From assembly GCA_943912755.1 (NCBI GenBank), contig CALTWF010000003.1:79877-143876 (forward strand): 64,000 bases of DNA, written 5' to 3'. Position numbers and translations under genes: made by a program. The notes under the pieces are model-generated. The model worked only from the letters and a program-made list of their open reading frames with translations, was not told the origin of the DNA and made no database searches. Of the stretch, positions 7,888-16,388 are shown in pieces. Origin of the DNA: an uncultured Pseudomonas sp. Its GTDB lineage: Bacteria > Pseudomonadota > Gammaproteobacteria > Pseudomonadales > Pseudomonadaceae. The first letter of the stretch is position 1, and every line of letters begins with the position of its first letter.

Positions 7888-8481
7888 ATGAGCGCCAACC
7901 CTCGTATCGCTGACTACGCCATCCATGAACAGTTCATCCAGCGCTGGTCGCCGCGCGCCTTCACCGGCGAGGCGATCTCCGAAGAAACCCTGCTGGGCTT
8001 CCTCGAAGCCGCGCGCTGGGCGCCATCGGCCTACAACTCGCAGCCATGGCGCTTCCTCTATGCGCGCCGCGACACGCCGAACTGGGAGCGCTACCTGGGC
8101 CTGCTCAACGAATTCAACCGCAGTTGGGCGCAGCATGCCTCGGCGCTGGTGATCGTCATTTCCAAGACCACCTTCACCGCCCCGGGCGCCAGCGAGGAAA
8201 CCCCGGCGCTGTGGCACACCTTCGACACCGGTTCGGCCTGGGGCCACCTGGCCCTGCAGGCCAGCATCAGCGGCTGGCACACTCACGGCATGGCCGGCTT
8301 CGACCAGGAACTGACCCGCAAGGAGCTGAAGATTCCCGAGGGCTACGACCTGCACGCGGTAGTGGCGATCGGCAAGCTGGGTGACAAGGCGACCCTGGCC
8401 GAGTACCTGCAGGCCCGCGAAGTGCCGAGCCCGCGTCGTCCGCTGAACGAGCTGGCGGCAGAGGGTGATTTCACCCTGTAA
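7888..8481 (+). CDS. Nitroreductase family protein (FMN oxidoreductase)
   Basis: The 197-residue protein is preceded by CCAGGA (7875-7880) and starts Met-Ser-Ala-Asn. Nitroreductase landmarks are QRWSPRAF (FMN phosphate-binding Arg/Ser), the conserved RWAPSAYNSQPWRF motif near residues 51-64, and a glycine-rich C-terminal region AVVAIGKLGD. The family uses FMN and NAD(P)H to reduce nitroaromatics, quinones or related compounds, as a homodimer in the cytoplasm. The native substrate cannot be told from sequence. An upstream in-frame start at 7825 adds a hydrophobic but non-homologous stretch and is rejected. Confidence 0.9.
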   Translation: MSANPRIADYAIHEQFIQRWSPRAFTGEAISEETLLGFLEAARWAPSAYNSQPWRFLYARRDTPNWERYLGLLNEFNRSWAQHASALVIVISKTTFTAPGASEETPALWHTFDTGSAWGHLALQASISGWHTHGMAGFDQELTRKELKIPEGYDLHAVVAIGKLGDKATLAEYLQAREVPSPRRPLNELAAEGDFTL

Positions 8482-8486
8482 GCCTT

Positions 8487-8509
8487 TTGGGCCTGCTTTG
8501 CAGGCCCAA
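8487..8509. terminator. Bidirectional hairpin between nitroreductase and hydroxyacid dehydrogenase genes
   Basis: Ten-bp arms ttgggcctgc/gcaggcccaa with a TTT loop lie between two convergent genes, directly abutting the stop of the minus-strand one. No strong T tract follows on either strand. Confidence 0.6.
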
Positions 8510-9442
8510 TCAATAGCCCCGCGAAAAATCGACCTCTCCGCGCAACTCATCGCCCCGCTGATAAGCCCCCAGGTTCTCGACGAATAACCGCACCATCGCC
8601 GCCGGCGAGGTGGGTGCCGAACTGTGCCCGGTCAACAACAGCCCCAGCGCGGTCCAGAACGGATGATTGCGCGGCAATGGCTCCTGCCGGCATACGTCGA
8701 TCACCGCCCCGGCCAGATGCCCCTTGCCCAGTGCCGTGACCAGGTCGCCATCGACCACCGCCACGCCGCGCCCGGCATTGATGAACAGCGCATCCGGGTT
8801 GAAACGGGCGAACAGCGTGGCGTCATACACATCCCGGGTCGCCGGGGTATCCGGCAACAGGTTGACCACATAGTCCACCTGGCCGACCAGCCGTCCGATA
8901 TCGTCCAGCCCCGCCACTTCGACGAAAGGTTCGAGCTGCCGTGGCGTGCTGGCGATGCCGTACAGCTTGCAACCGAACGGCACCAGGAAGCGCGCGACCT
9001 CGCAGCCGATATCGCCGGTACCGACGATCAGCACCCGGCGCCCGTCGAGGCTGCGCCCCGGGCGACCATCCCACTTGCGCTCGACCTGGCTCATCAGGCG
9101 GCTCAGCACCTCGCGCTCGTGGCCGAGCATATAGGTCAGCACGTACTCGGCCATGACCTGGCCGAAGATGCCCACGGCCCGGGTCAGGCGGTACTCGCGC
9201 GGCAGGCCCTCGGCCAGCAGCGGGGTGATCCCGGCCCAGGTGGATTGCAGCCACTGCGGGCGATGGCCCTGGCGCAGCAGGCTCGCCAGCAGGTCAGGCT
9301 GGCCCAGCCACACCGGGCAGCGCGCGGCGTACTGCGACAGTTCGGCGGAATCGCCACTGGTCAGCACGTCGAGTTCGGGCAATGCCTCGCGCAACAGGCG
9401 GGCGTAGAGGGCGTGATCCTGTTCGGCGATCAGAACGCGCAT
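8510..9442 (-). CDS. D-2-hydroxyacid dehydrogenase, glyoxylate/hydroxypyruvate reductase-like
   Basis: The 310-residue protein has the two-domain arrangement of the family. The Rossmann NAD(P) motif is GTGDIG (about residues 141-146). The catalytic residues are visible as Arg in NAGRGVAVVDG, Glu in RQEPLPRNHPFW and His in LTGHSSAP. The length and the lack of an N-terminal extension fit GhrA-type enzymes that reduce glyoxylate or hydroxypyruvate with NADPH, in the cytoplasm. The exact 2-oxoacid is not deducible. It is oriented with ycgL and rnd downstream of them (about 60 bp gap), so it may be the last gene of that transcript. Confidence 0.9.
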   Translation of the reverse strand: MRVLIAEQDHALYARLLREALPELDVLTSGDSAELSQYAARCPVWLGQPDLLASLLRQGHRPQWLQSTWAGITPLLAEGLPREYRLTRAVGIFGQVMAEYVLTYMLGHEREVLSRLMSQVERKWDGRPGRSLDGRRVLIVGTGDIGCEVARFLVPFGCKLYGIASTPRQLEPFVEVAGLDDIGRLVGQVDYVVNLLPDTPATRDVYDATLFARFNPDALFINAGRGVAVVDGDLVTALGKGHLAGAVIDVCRQEPLPRNHPFWTALGLLLTGHSSAPTSPAAMVRLFVENLGAYQRGDELRGEVDFSRGY

Positions 9443-9504
9443 ATCGATTACAACCTTGCAGAACGGCAGGAGGGCCGGCCACAGCCGGCCCGATGAAGGC
9501 GGGA

Positions 9505-9798
9505 TCAGACCGGGTCGTTGCGGCGCAGCAATTCTTCCGGCAGGTGCTCGATGTATTCCTCTTCGGCCGGCGGCATCTGCAGGTGATAGCCCTGGCTGTC
9601 GAGGTTTTCCAGGACCTTGGCGATATCCTCGCGGGCCAGGGTGCGTTCCGGGCTCAGCACCACGTCGAAGGCGTGCTGCGGCGTGCCGAAGAACGGCAGC
9701 AGGGCCTCCGGGATCTTGCTCAGGCCATCGGCCTTGAGCAGGTACAGGTACATCTCGTTCTTGCGCGGGCTACGGTAGATCGAACAGATACGTTTCAA
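9505..9798 (-). CDS. YcgL domain-containing protein
   Basis: This 97-residue protein matches the YcgL family, with KRICSIYRSPRKNEMYLYL at the N-terminus, LLPFFGTP and MPPAEEEYIEHLPEELL at the C-terminus. The family has a small alpha/beta fold and no assigned function, and occurs next to rnd or minC in many gammaproteobacteria. The start ATG overlaps the rnd stop by four bases (ATGA), so translation is coupled to RNase D. That suggests, but does not prove, a link with RNA processing. Confidence 0.9.
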   Translation of the reverse strand: MKRICSIYRSPRKNEMYLYLLKADGLSKIPEALLPFFGTPQHAFDVVLSPERTLAREDIAKVLENLDSQGYHLQMPPAEEEYIEHLPEELLRRNDPV

Positions 9799-10928
9799 GC
9801 GGGTTCTCCAGCGTCGGCCAGGCAGTCCAGCAGGGCCTGGCCCATTCGCTCGCGGCGCCAGCCACGCAGCGAGTCGGGCAATTGGTACGGTCCATCGGGG
9901 TAGCCGCTCTTGAGCAGCGCCTCCAGGGTTTTCTTGCGCAGCATCAGTTCCGGGGCGATGTTCAGCCGCTCACCCTCGGCCTGGCCGATGGCACGCAGTT
10001 TTTTCAGCAGGGCCGCAGCCTCGATCGGCAACGGCTCGGGCACTGCCGGCGGCCACTCGGATGGCGGCAGGCTGCCGTTGCGCTGGATCAGGTCGAGGAG
10101 GAACTCGCCATCCTGGCGGATGGTGCGCGGGTGCATGTCCTCGATACGGGCCAGGGCCACCAGGTTGTCCGGTTGGGTGCGGGCGATCGGCCACATGGCG
10201 TGCTCGCGCAGGATGCGGTTGCGCGGTACATCGCGCTCACGGGCCTCCAGCTCGCGCCAGGCGCACAGCTCGCGCAGTACGGCGAGCTGGGCACGGGACA
10301 GCTTCCAGGCCAGCTTGGCCTCGCGGTACAGCTCGTAGGGATCGATCTCGCGGCGCAGTTGCAGCACCAGCTCGGCGCCGTCTTCCAGCACCCAGGCGTT
10401 CTTGTCGTCGCTCAGTTGCGGACGCAGGCGCTCGTACACCTCGGCCAGGTGCACGGCGTCTTCGGCGGCGTAGCTGACCTGGGTTTCCGAGAGCGGGCGC
10501 TGCAGCCAGTCGGAGCGCGTCTCGCCTTTCGGCAGTTCGATGCCTAGGACTTCCTGGACCAGGCGCGAGTAGCCCATGGAGAAACCGAGGTTGAGGTAAC
10601 CGGCCGCCAGCTGGGTGTCGAACAGCGGCGCCGGCAGGCTGCCGGTGAGGCGGGCGAGGACTTCGAGGTCTTCGCTGCAGGCGTGCAGCACCTTGATTAC
10701 CGCCGGGTCGTCGAGCAGCCCGGCCAGCGGCTGCCAGTCGCTGATCAGCAGCGGGTCGATCAGGAAGGCACGTTGACCATCGCCGACCTGGATCAAACCG
10801 GCTTTGGGGTAGAAGGTGTCGACCCGCATGAACTCGGTGTCGAGGGCTACGAAGGGCAGTTGACGCCAGAGCCGGCAATGTTCCGCCAGGGCGCTGTCGT
10901 CGGTAATCCAGTGAATTTCGATGGCCAC
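9795..10928 (-). CDS. rnd: Ribonuclease D
   Basis: Starting at GTG 10928 (fMet-Ala-Ile-Glu-Ile-His), with GGGAG six bases upstream, the protein has 377 residues. The DEDDy exonuclease motifs are present: Exo I ALDTEFMRV, Exo II LHACSEDLEVL and Exo III YAAEDAVHL (Tyr-x3-Asp). An HRDC domain follows (about residues 210-290, RAQLAVLRELCAWRE). RNase D trims tRNA and other small RNA 3' ends in the cytoplasm. An in-frame ATG at 10943 would add five residues, but the GTG has the better ribosome site and homology begins there. It forms an operon with ycgL by a 4-bp overlap. Confidence 0.93.
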   Translation of the reverse strand: MAIEIHWITDDSALAEHCRLWRQLPFVALDTEFMRVDTFYPKAGLIQVGDGQRAFLIDPLLISDWQPLAGLLDDPAVIKVLHACSEDLEVLARLTGSLPAPLFDTQLAAGYLNLGFSMGYSRLVQEVLGIELPKGETRSDWLQRPLSETQVSYAAEDAVHLAEVYERLRPQLSDDKNAWVLEDGAELVLQLRREIDPYELYREAKLAWKLSRAQLAVLRELCAWRELEARERDVPRNRILREHAMWPIARTQPDNLVALARIEDMHPRTIRQDGEFLLDLIQRNGSLPPSEWPPAVPEPLPIEAAALLKKLRAIGQAEGERLNIAPELMLRKKTLEALLKSGYPDGPYQLPDSLRGWRRERMGQALLDCLADAGEPA

Positions 10929-11040
10929 AAGGCTCTCCCACATACAATGGCGCGCAGTATATACGGCACAGGCCACCGCCGGGAAACCGCTCGACGGTAG
11001 CCTTTCCAGAGTAGATGCGGTGAAGCGCTGCCGCGATTTA

Positions 11041-12675
11041 TCAGCGTTTCGCCTGCGCCGGGCGGCAGCCGGCGAACAGATCCAGTTGCGCGTTGTACAG
11101 CGAGCTCTTCACCTGCAGCAGGCCGAGCATGGAATGGAACAGGTTGTCCTGGCTCAGCGGGCGGTCGCGCCCCTGTTGCAGGCAGTCGACATCGACGCCG
11201 AAGCTGCTGCGGTAGTTGTCCGAGAACCAGGCCAGCATCGGCACGTGCTTCTGCTGGTCCGGCGCCAGCATGTACGGCGTGCCGTGGAGGAACAGGTTGT
11301 ACTCGCCGAGGGACTCGCCATGGTCGGAGAGGTAGATCATCGCGGTGTCGACCTTGTCCTGCTTGCTGCGCAGCACATCGATCAGCGAGGCCAGCACATG
11401 GTCGGTGTAGAGCAGGGTGTTGTCGTAGCCGTTGACGATGCTCTGGCGGTCGCACTGGTTCAGGGCATTGCTGTGGCACACCGGGGTGAAGCGCTCGAAG
11501 GCCGCCGGGTAGCGCTTGTAGTAGTCCGGACCGTGGCTGCCCATCTGGTGCAGGACCAGCACGGTGTCCTGCTTCAGGTCGTCGATGCGCGCGGCGAGGT
11601 CCTTGAGCAGGATTTCGTCGTGGCATTCGTTGTCGGCGCACAGGCCGGGCTCCTTGAGGTTGCTGACATCCACGAAGTGCACGCGGTCGCAGGTGCCCTT
11701 GCAGCCCGACTGGTTGTCGCGCCACTCCACCACCAGGCCGGCGCGCTGCAGCATGTCCAGCAGGCCTTCCTGGTTCTTCGCCCTGGCGGCGTCGTAGTCC
11801 TTGCGGGTCATGCCGGAGAACATGCAAGGCACCGACACGGCGGTTTCGGTACCGCAGGAGGTGACATTGCTGAAGCTCAGCAGCCCCTGTTCCTTGCTCA
11901 GTTGCGGCGTGGTATCGCGGCTGTAGCCAAGCAGGCCGAAGTTTTCCGCCCGGGCGCTCTCGCCCACCACCAGCACGGTCAGGGATTTGCGCGGGTGGCT
12001 GGCCCAGGACGGGGCCAGCGCGGCGTCCTCGCCCATCTTGCGGAACGGCTGCGAGGCCACGCCGACTTTTTCCCGGGCATAGTTCACCGAGGCACCGATG
12101 TAATTGCTCGGGACGATCATCAAGCGCAGTTCGTGGTGATTGCGAAACAGCGAGGCCAGGCCCTGGTAGTTAACCAGCGCCACGGCCGCCAGGACCAGCG
12201 CACTGGCCAGCATGACGCAGAGCTTGTGCAACAGTTCGCGCGGCAGGCTGCGAAACTTTATCGGCGTCCTGAACAGAACGACGGCAGGAATAACCCCGAG
12301 CAGGAATATATAAACGAACAACTTCAGCGAGAGCAGATCACGCACTTCCGTGACATTGGTTTCGACAGTGTTGCGCAACATGCCGATATCGATCAGCACA
12401 CCGTACTGGCTCATGAAATAAGCAACACCGGCACTGATGATGAATAGCGTTGCCAACAGCGGCTTGAGGGTTTTGCGAAACGCCAGCAGGGTCAGCACGA
12501 TATTGAACGCGCACAGCAGCAGCACGCCAAAGGCGACGCGCAGCACCACCGCCTTGGCATCGCCCTCAAGGATGGTAGTGAGATGCCCCCACAGCACCGA
12601 GTTGAAGCCAATCAACAGATAGGCACTGGCGAGCAGCGTCACCCATTCGGGACGCAACGACTTTATCTTCGGCAT
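11041..12675 (-). CDS. eptA: Lipid A phosphoethanolamine transferase, EptA family
   Basis: The 544-residue protein has five N-terminal transmembrane helices (within residues 1-170) and a periplasmic alkaline-phosphatase-like domain. Thr276 in the CGTETAVSVPC motif is the expected catalytic nucleophile that carries phosphoethanolamine. VVGESARAENFGLLGY and LSDHGESLGEYNLFLHG supply metal ligands, and several cysteines can form periplasmic disulfides. Enzymes of this family move phosphoethanolamine from phosphatidylethanolamine to lipid A and raise polymyxin resistance. I chose ATG 12675 (Met-Pro-Lys-Ile), because the in-frame GTG at 12705 adds unsupported residues. No PmrAB-type regulator gene is adjacent. 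Confidence 0.92.
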   Translation of the reverse strand: MPKIKSLRPEWVTLLASAYLLIGFNSVLWGHLTTILEGDAKAVVLRVAFGVLLLCAFNIVLTLLAFRKTLKPLLATLFIISAGVAYFMSQYGVLIDIGMLRNTVETNVTEVRDLLSLKLFVYIFLLGVIPAVVLFRTPIKFRSLPRELLHKLCVMLASALVLAAVALVNYQGLASLFRNHHELRLMIVPSNYIGASVNYAREKVGVASQPFRKMGEDAALAPSWASHPRKSLTVLVVGESARAENFGLLGYSRDTTPQLSKEQGLLSFSNVTSCGTETAVSVPCMFSGMTRKDYDAARAKNQEGLLDMLQRAGLVVEWRDNQSGCKGTCDRVHFVDVSNLKEPGLCADNECHDEILLKDLAARIDDLKQDTVLVLHQMGSHGPDYYKRYPAAFERFTPVCHSNALNQCDRQSIVNGYDNTLLYTDHVLASLIDVLRSKQDKVDTAMIYLSDHGESLGEYNLFLHGTPYMLAPDQQKHVPMLAWFSDNYRSSFGVDVDCLQQGRDRPLSQDNLFHSMLGLLQVKSSLYNAQLDLFAGCRPAQAKR

Positions 12676-12832
12676 GACAGTTCGCTTATAAAAAGATCCA
12701 TCCACTGATGTCTTTGCGACATCAGCTTGTTCGCGGGGTGGACTTTAAGCAGGCGCTCATCAATTTTCCGTGAAAAAAACGCCAACAAACGATGGGCACA
12801 AATGAACTTTTATTAATCCACGGCACTGCGTT

Positions 12833-12859
12833 CAGCCGCCGTTCAGGCAACGGCGGCTG
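12833..12859. repeat. Inverted repeat between the isomerase and eptA genes
   Basis: Arms cagccgccgtt and aacggcggctg flank a five-base loop, 12 bp after the isomerase stop on the minus strand. It could form a terminator-like stem, but no T tract follows it on that strand. Confidence 0.5.
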
Positions 12860-12870
12860 TTGATTGGCTG

Positions 12871-13236
12871 TCAGGCCGGGAAACGCACTTTCGAATAAGA
12901 GTCGCGGTCGATATCGAGAATCTCCACGCATATCTGGGTATCGATCCCGGCCGGCACCACCAGCACTTCCTTCAGGGCTTCCAGCAGGCTTGCCGACAAC
13001 TCGCGCTTGATCTCCGGCGAACGCCCGCTGAGCAGGGCCAGCTTGACATGGACGAAGGCGCGCTCGACCGGGGCGATGCCGACCCGGAAGGACTGGTGGG
13101 CCACGGCACGGCTCTTGATATCCACCTCGTCGCCGAACTGGCCGCTGGCGACCAAGGCGCTGTTCAGGCGCAGCAGGGCCTTGTCGGTGTCGAGGTCACG
13201 CAGGTTGGCGCTGTATTCCAGATGAAGCTGAGGCAT
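12871..13236 (-). CDS. 5-carboxymethyl-2-hydroxymuconate isomerase-like tautomerase
   Basis: The 121-residue protein starts Met-Pro, leaving Pro1 as the catalytic imino base of the tautomerase superfamily. The N-terminal PQLHLEYSANL matches CHMI (HpaF-like) proteins, and a conserved arginine is present in HQSFRVG. CHMI isomerises an intermediate of homoprotocatechuate breakdown. No other hpa gene lies nearby, so the housekeeping role is uncertain and the protein may act on another keto-enol compound. An in-frame upstream start at 13302 would bury the proline and is rejected. It is divergent from the ydcH-like gene. Confidence 0.85.
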   Translation of the reverse strand: MPQLHLEYSANLRDLDTDKALLRLNSALVASGQFGDEVDIKSRAVAHQSFRVGIAPVERAFVHVKLALLSGRSPEIKRELSASLLEALKEVLVVPAGIDTQICVEILDIDRDSYSKVRFPA

Positions 13237-13347
13237 GAGGATTACCGGTTGCGGGAAAAGATCCGACAGCCTACCCCCAGCTACCCAACCCGGCAAAGGC
13301 ATCTATCCTGAAGTTTCCTGCCCCGACCTGACTGAGGAGTTGAAGCT

Positions 13348-13578
13348 ATGCCGGTCAAGCACAACCTGTACGCCGACCTGGGAGTGACCGCGGAACAATT
13401 CGAGGCGCTGAAGAAGAAAACGCCCCATCTGGGGGAGCTGGAAACCCGCTACCTGCAAAAGGACAAGGAAGTCGTCGAAGCCGAACAGAATGCCAGCGAG
13501 GATGACCTGGTCACCCGCCTGCGCAAGGAACGCCTGGAGATCAAGGACAGGATCGCCAGCCAGGTGAAATCCGCCTGA
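13348..13578 (+). CDS. YdcH family small protein (DUF465)
   Basis: This 76-residue protein is preceded by TGAGGAG (13332-13338) and starts Met-Pro-Val-Lys. It is short, charged and helical, with the YdcH/DUF465 pattern HLGELETRYLQKDKEVVEAE and a Lys/Arg/Glu-rich C-terminal coiled helix. No function is established for the family. It is converged on by the beta-hydroxylase-like gene 27 bp away. Confidence 0.85.
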   Translation: MPVKHNLYADLGVTAEQFEALKKKTPHLGELETRYLQKDKEVVEAEQNASEDDLVTRLRKERLEIKDRIASQVKSA

Positions 13579-13605
13579 TCCCACCACTGCGCTGGCGCCA
13601 AGGCG

Positions 13606-14394
13606 TCAGCGCCGCTCCTCGCGCCGCCGACGCAATGCCGTGCGTACCTGATCCGCGCCAAACACCCAGCCCTGCTCCCGCCCGCATGCCAGGCTTGCCT
13701 CGATGAATGCATGGCGCTCCACCAGCGCGTCCAGCCCGGCGCTGACCTGCGGCTGGCTGGCCAGCCAGTGGGCGAACCGGGCGTAAGCCTCGTTGAAGCG
13801 CCCGACACCTGGCGCCGGCGTGCTAGACAGACCGCCCTCGATCGCCGCATCCAGCCAGGGACCGGGTCGGCAGTCGATGACCAGGTGAATGCGCGGGAAG
13901 TCGCCATGGTTGTTGACGCTATGGAGCCGGTACAGATCGAGAAACCAGCACTCCCCGGCCCGCATCGGCATGCGCTGGTCATCCAGCATGAAATCCACGT
14001 CCTCGGGCGCCAGCAAGGGCACATGCAGGCGCATATCGGCATCGGGCCCGCCGAGGTCGTAATCGCGGTGTTCGCGAATATGGCTTTGCGGCCCCAGGCG
14101 CAGCAGGCGGGCGCTGCGGATTTCCACGTCCAGCCCGCGCAGGCCCTGTTCCCAGCGCGGATCCTGCAACCAGGGCTGACGCTTGATGGCCGGGCCATCA
14201 CCATGCACCAGGGCGACCTGGGAGTCGGTGGAAATCAGCGCCACGCCACTCCAGTCGCCCTGGTAGTAATCGCGGTTGAAATGCGCCTGCCAGAGCGATG
14301 CGTCGAGATCGGCCAGGGCCGCCAGCAAGGGCGCCGTATCGATGCTCAGCGGGAGCCGGGAAAAGGCGGGACGACTGCGGGGCGGTGATTCCAT
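13606..14394 (-). CDS. Aspartyl/asparaginyl beta-hydroxylase-domain protein (Fe(II)/2-oxoglutarate)
   Basis: Starting at ATG 14394 (Met-Glu-Ser-Pro), with GGAG eight bases upstream, it has 262 residues; ATG 14400 is almost as good. The double-stranded beta-helix iron ligands appear in SHIREHRDYDLGG (His-x-Asp region) and the later RIHLVIDC (distal His followed by a basic residue for 2-oxoglutarate). AGECWFLDLYRLHSVNNHGD lies between them. The family hydroxylates Asp/Asn in proteins or acts on small molecules such as lipid A; the substrate here is unknown. The upstream in-frame stretch to 14565 runs across a hairpin-rich intergenic region and is excluded. Confidence 0.87.
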   Translation of the reverse strand: MESPPRSRPAFSRLPLSIDTAPLLAALADLDASLWQAHFNRDYYQGDWSGVALISTDSQVALVHGDGPAIKRQPWLQDPRWEQGLRGLDVEIRSARLLRLGPQSHIREHRDYDLGGPDADMRLHVPLLAPEDVDFMLDDQRMPMRAGECWFLDLYRLHSVNNHGDFPRIHLVIDCRPGPWLDAAIEGGLSSTPAPGVGRFNEAYARFAHWLASQPQVSAGLDALVERHAFIEASLACGREQGWVFGADQVRTALRRRREERR

Positions 14395-14427
14395 GGGCAT
14401 GACTCCAGTTCCTGAGCCTGACACGGT

Positions 14428-14454
14428 TCCTGTGGGAACTGCCCCCACAGGGAC
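14428..14454. repeat. Short inverted repeat upstream of the beta-hydroxylase-like gene
   Basis: The segment cctgtggg...cccacagg folds into a stem with a short loop. It resembles a REP half but lacks the ggcaagcc core. It lies in the non-coding interval between the hydroxylase-like gene and the IclR gene. Confidence 0.5.
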
Positions 14455-14620
14455 CGCGCAAGGATGTTGAATGTGCGCACCGAAGCAAAACGCCATCACC
14501 CTGCCAGTTTGCGCATCGTGCGCCTCCACGGTTTTTAAGAACGGATCAGATCCTGGGTCAATCAAGCTGGTGGGAACCAGCCTGCTCGCGAAGGGCAGCA
14601 GGAGCTTACTGTGTTTACGC

Positions 14621-15397
14621 CTACAACGTCCTGATCGAGGTGCTGATGGCCCGCGCGCATTCCAGCGCGGCCGGCGCCAGGCGGCGCTCGGCCTCCTCGC
14701 GGGTCCAGCGGCTGGTCGGTGCTACCACATGCACCGAAGCCACCGGCCGCCCCTGGCTGTTGCGCACCACGGCGGCTACCGCCATGTCGCCCAGGAACAG
14801 TTCCTCGCTGTTGATCGCGTAGCCCTTGCGACGGATCTCGGCGATCTCGCCAAGGATGTCGTCCAGTGAGGTTCGGGTGAACTGGGTATGCCGGGCGATA
14901 TCGCTCTGCTCCAGCAACGCCATGACCTCGTCATCCTCCAGCGCGGCCAGATAGGCACGCCCGGAAGCGGTGCAGTACATGGGAATGCGGCTGCCGATCG
15001 GCAAATGGATGGGGATGAACTTGGGACCGACGAAACGCGCCACATAGAGCATGTCGCTGCGTACCGGCTCGGTGAGATTGGTGGTTTCGCCGGTGGTCTG
15101 CGCCAGTTCGGCGAGAAAGGGATTGGCCACGTCCACCAGGGTGTCGGCGGCGAGGTAGTTGTAGCCGATTTCCATCACGTGAGGGGTCAGCTGGAAGCGC
15201 TTGGTCACCGGGTGCTTGCTGACATAACCCAGGGCTTCGAGAGTGTGGATCATGCGTTGCGCAGAGCTTTTGTTGATGCCCGCCGCCGCCGCCACCTCGG
15301 CAAGGTTCATGGTGCGGTTGCGCGCATTGAAGGCGCGCAGCACCGCCAGGCCTTTCTCCAGGGACTGGTTGAACAGGCTGTTGTCGTTATCGCTCAT
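14621..15397 (-). CDS. IclR-family transcriptional regulator
   Basis: The 258-residue protein has an N-terminal winged helix-turn-helix (about residues 9-75: GLAVLRAFN, NLAEVAAAAGINKSSAQRMIHTLEALGYV) followed by the IclR effector-binding domain (about 80-258: MYCTASGRAYLAAL, GYAINSEELFLGDMAVAAVV). IclR proteins usually bind palindromes near a divergent catabolic operon and respond to a pathway compound. The gene is divergent from the ABC transporter, with about 170 bp between starts holding nested palindromes. It is the most likely local regulator of transporter, oxidoreductase and cupin. Confidence 0.92.
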   Translation of the reverse strand: MSDNDNSLFNQSLEKGLAVLRAFNARNRTMNLAEVAAAAGINKSSAQRMIHTLEALGYVSKHPVTKRFQLTPHVMEIGYNYLAADTLVDVANPFLAELAQTTGETTNLTEPVRSDMLYVARFVGPKFIPIHLPIGSRIPMYCTASGRAYLAALEDDEVMALLEQSDIARHTQFTRTSLDDILGEIAEIRRKGYAINSEELFLGDMAVAAVVRNSQGRPVASVHVVAPTSRWTREEAERRLAPAALECARAISTSIRTL

Positions 15398-15426
15398 GGC
15401 ACGTCCTTGGTAAAAATCAGGCTTTG

Positions 15427-15491
15427 AATATCGATAAGCGATATTTATAAATCTCTTTACGATTCGTGTAAATCACATTTATAGTCGAATC
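15427..15491. promoter_or_regulatory. Nested palindromes between IclR and ABC operon: likely operator region
   Basis: Three symmetric pairs lie here. AATATCG (15427-15433) pairs with CGATATT (15439-15445), five bases apart. TATAAAT (15446-15452) pairs with ATTTATA (15477-15483). GATTCG (15461-15466) pairs with CGAATC (15486-15491). This AT-rich block is unlike the GC-rich surroundings and sits before the transporter leader. IclR operators are typically palindromic, so binding here is a reasonable inference. Confidence 0.6.
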
Positions 15492-15566
15492 ACTGCCTCC
15501 TGCCGCTCCAAGAGGCCATCCATAACGCACAACTATAAAAAACCGCGTCAAATGGGAGTATTCGCC

Positions 15567-16325
15567 ATGCATCCTCGCCTTCGTGTGTTTACCTGCGCCC
15601 TCGCCCTGGTTGCCAGTTGCGCTACCTCGCTGGTCGCCCAAGCCGACACCTACAAGGTCGGCGCCACCGCCACCGGCATCCCCTTCACCTTCCTCGACAT
15701 CAAGAGCAACAGCATCCAGGGCATGATGGTCGACTCGGCCCAGGCCGTGGCCAAGGCCGCCGGCTTCGAGGTGGAGATCGCCCAGACCACCTTCGCCGCC
15801 CTGATCCCGTCGTTGACCGCGCGCAAGATCGACCTGATCTCCGCCGCCATGCTGCGCACCCCGGAGCGCGAGAAGGTCGTGCAGTATTCCGACCCGGTGT
15901 TCGAATACGGCGAGGGCCTGATCGTCCGCGACGACGACAGCCAGGCCTACACCAGCATGGATGACTTCAAGGGCGAAGTGGTCGGCGCCCAGGTCGGCAC
16001 CATCTTTATCGACAAGCTGAACGAGCGCGGCATCTTCAAGGAAGTGCGCGGCTACGACTCCCTCGCCGACCTGACCCGCGACCTGGCCCTGGGCCGGATC
16101 AAGGCCGGCTTCGGCGACCACCCGATCCTCGCCTACCAGATGTCCAAGGGCACCCTGAAGAAGGTGCGCCTGGTGGACGGCTACCAGCCGCAGATCAAGG
16201 GCGAGGTGTGCATCATCCTGCGCCAGGGCGATACGCAGATGCTCAGCCGGGTCAACCAGGGCATCGCCAGCATCAAGGCCGACGGCACCCTGGCGGCGAT
16301 CATCGACAAATGGCATCTCGACTGA
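15567..16325 (+). CDS. Amino-acid-type ABC transporter periplasmic binding protein
   Basis: I start at ATG 15567 (Met-His-Pro-Arg), eight bases after GGGAG, giving 252 residues. A signal peptide (VFTCALALVASCATSLVAQA) is followed by a family 3 solute-binding fold: TYKVGATATGIPFTFLD, DLISAAMLRTPEREKVVQYSDP and the C-terminal IIDKWHLD. This group captures polar amino acids, opines or related amines in the periplasm and hands them to the membrane complex. An ATG 15 bases upstream has no ribosome site in front of it. The ligand is not predictable by eye. It heads an operon with permease, ATPase, FAD enzyme and cupin. Confidence 0.92.
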   Translation: MHPRLRVFTCALALVASCATSLVAQADTYKVGATATGIPFTFLDIKSNSIQGMMVDSAQAVAKAAGFEVEIAQTTFAALIPSLTARKIDLISAAMLRTPEREKVVQYSDPVFEYGEGLIVRDDDSQAYTSMDDFKGEVVGAQVGTIFIDKLNERGIFKEVRGYDSLADLTRDLALGRIKAGFGDHPILAYQMSKGTLKKVRLVDGYQPQIKGEVCIILRQGDTQMLSRVNQGIASIKADGTLAAIIDKWHLD

Positions 16326-16388
16326 CAGCCGTTTCCCGCGCGCGCCCGCCGGGCGCGCCTTGCTGACTCACCATCACGGACCCATCCC

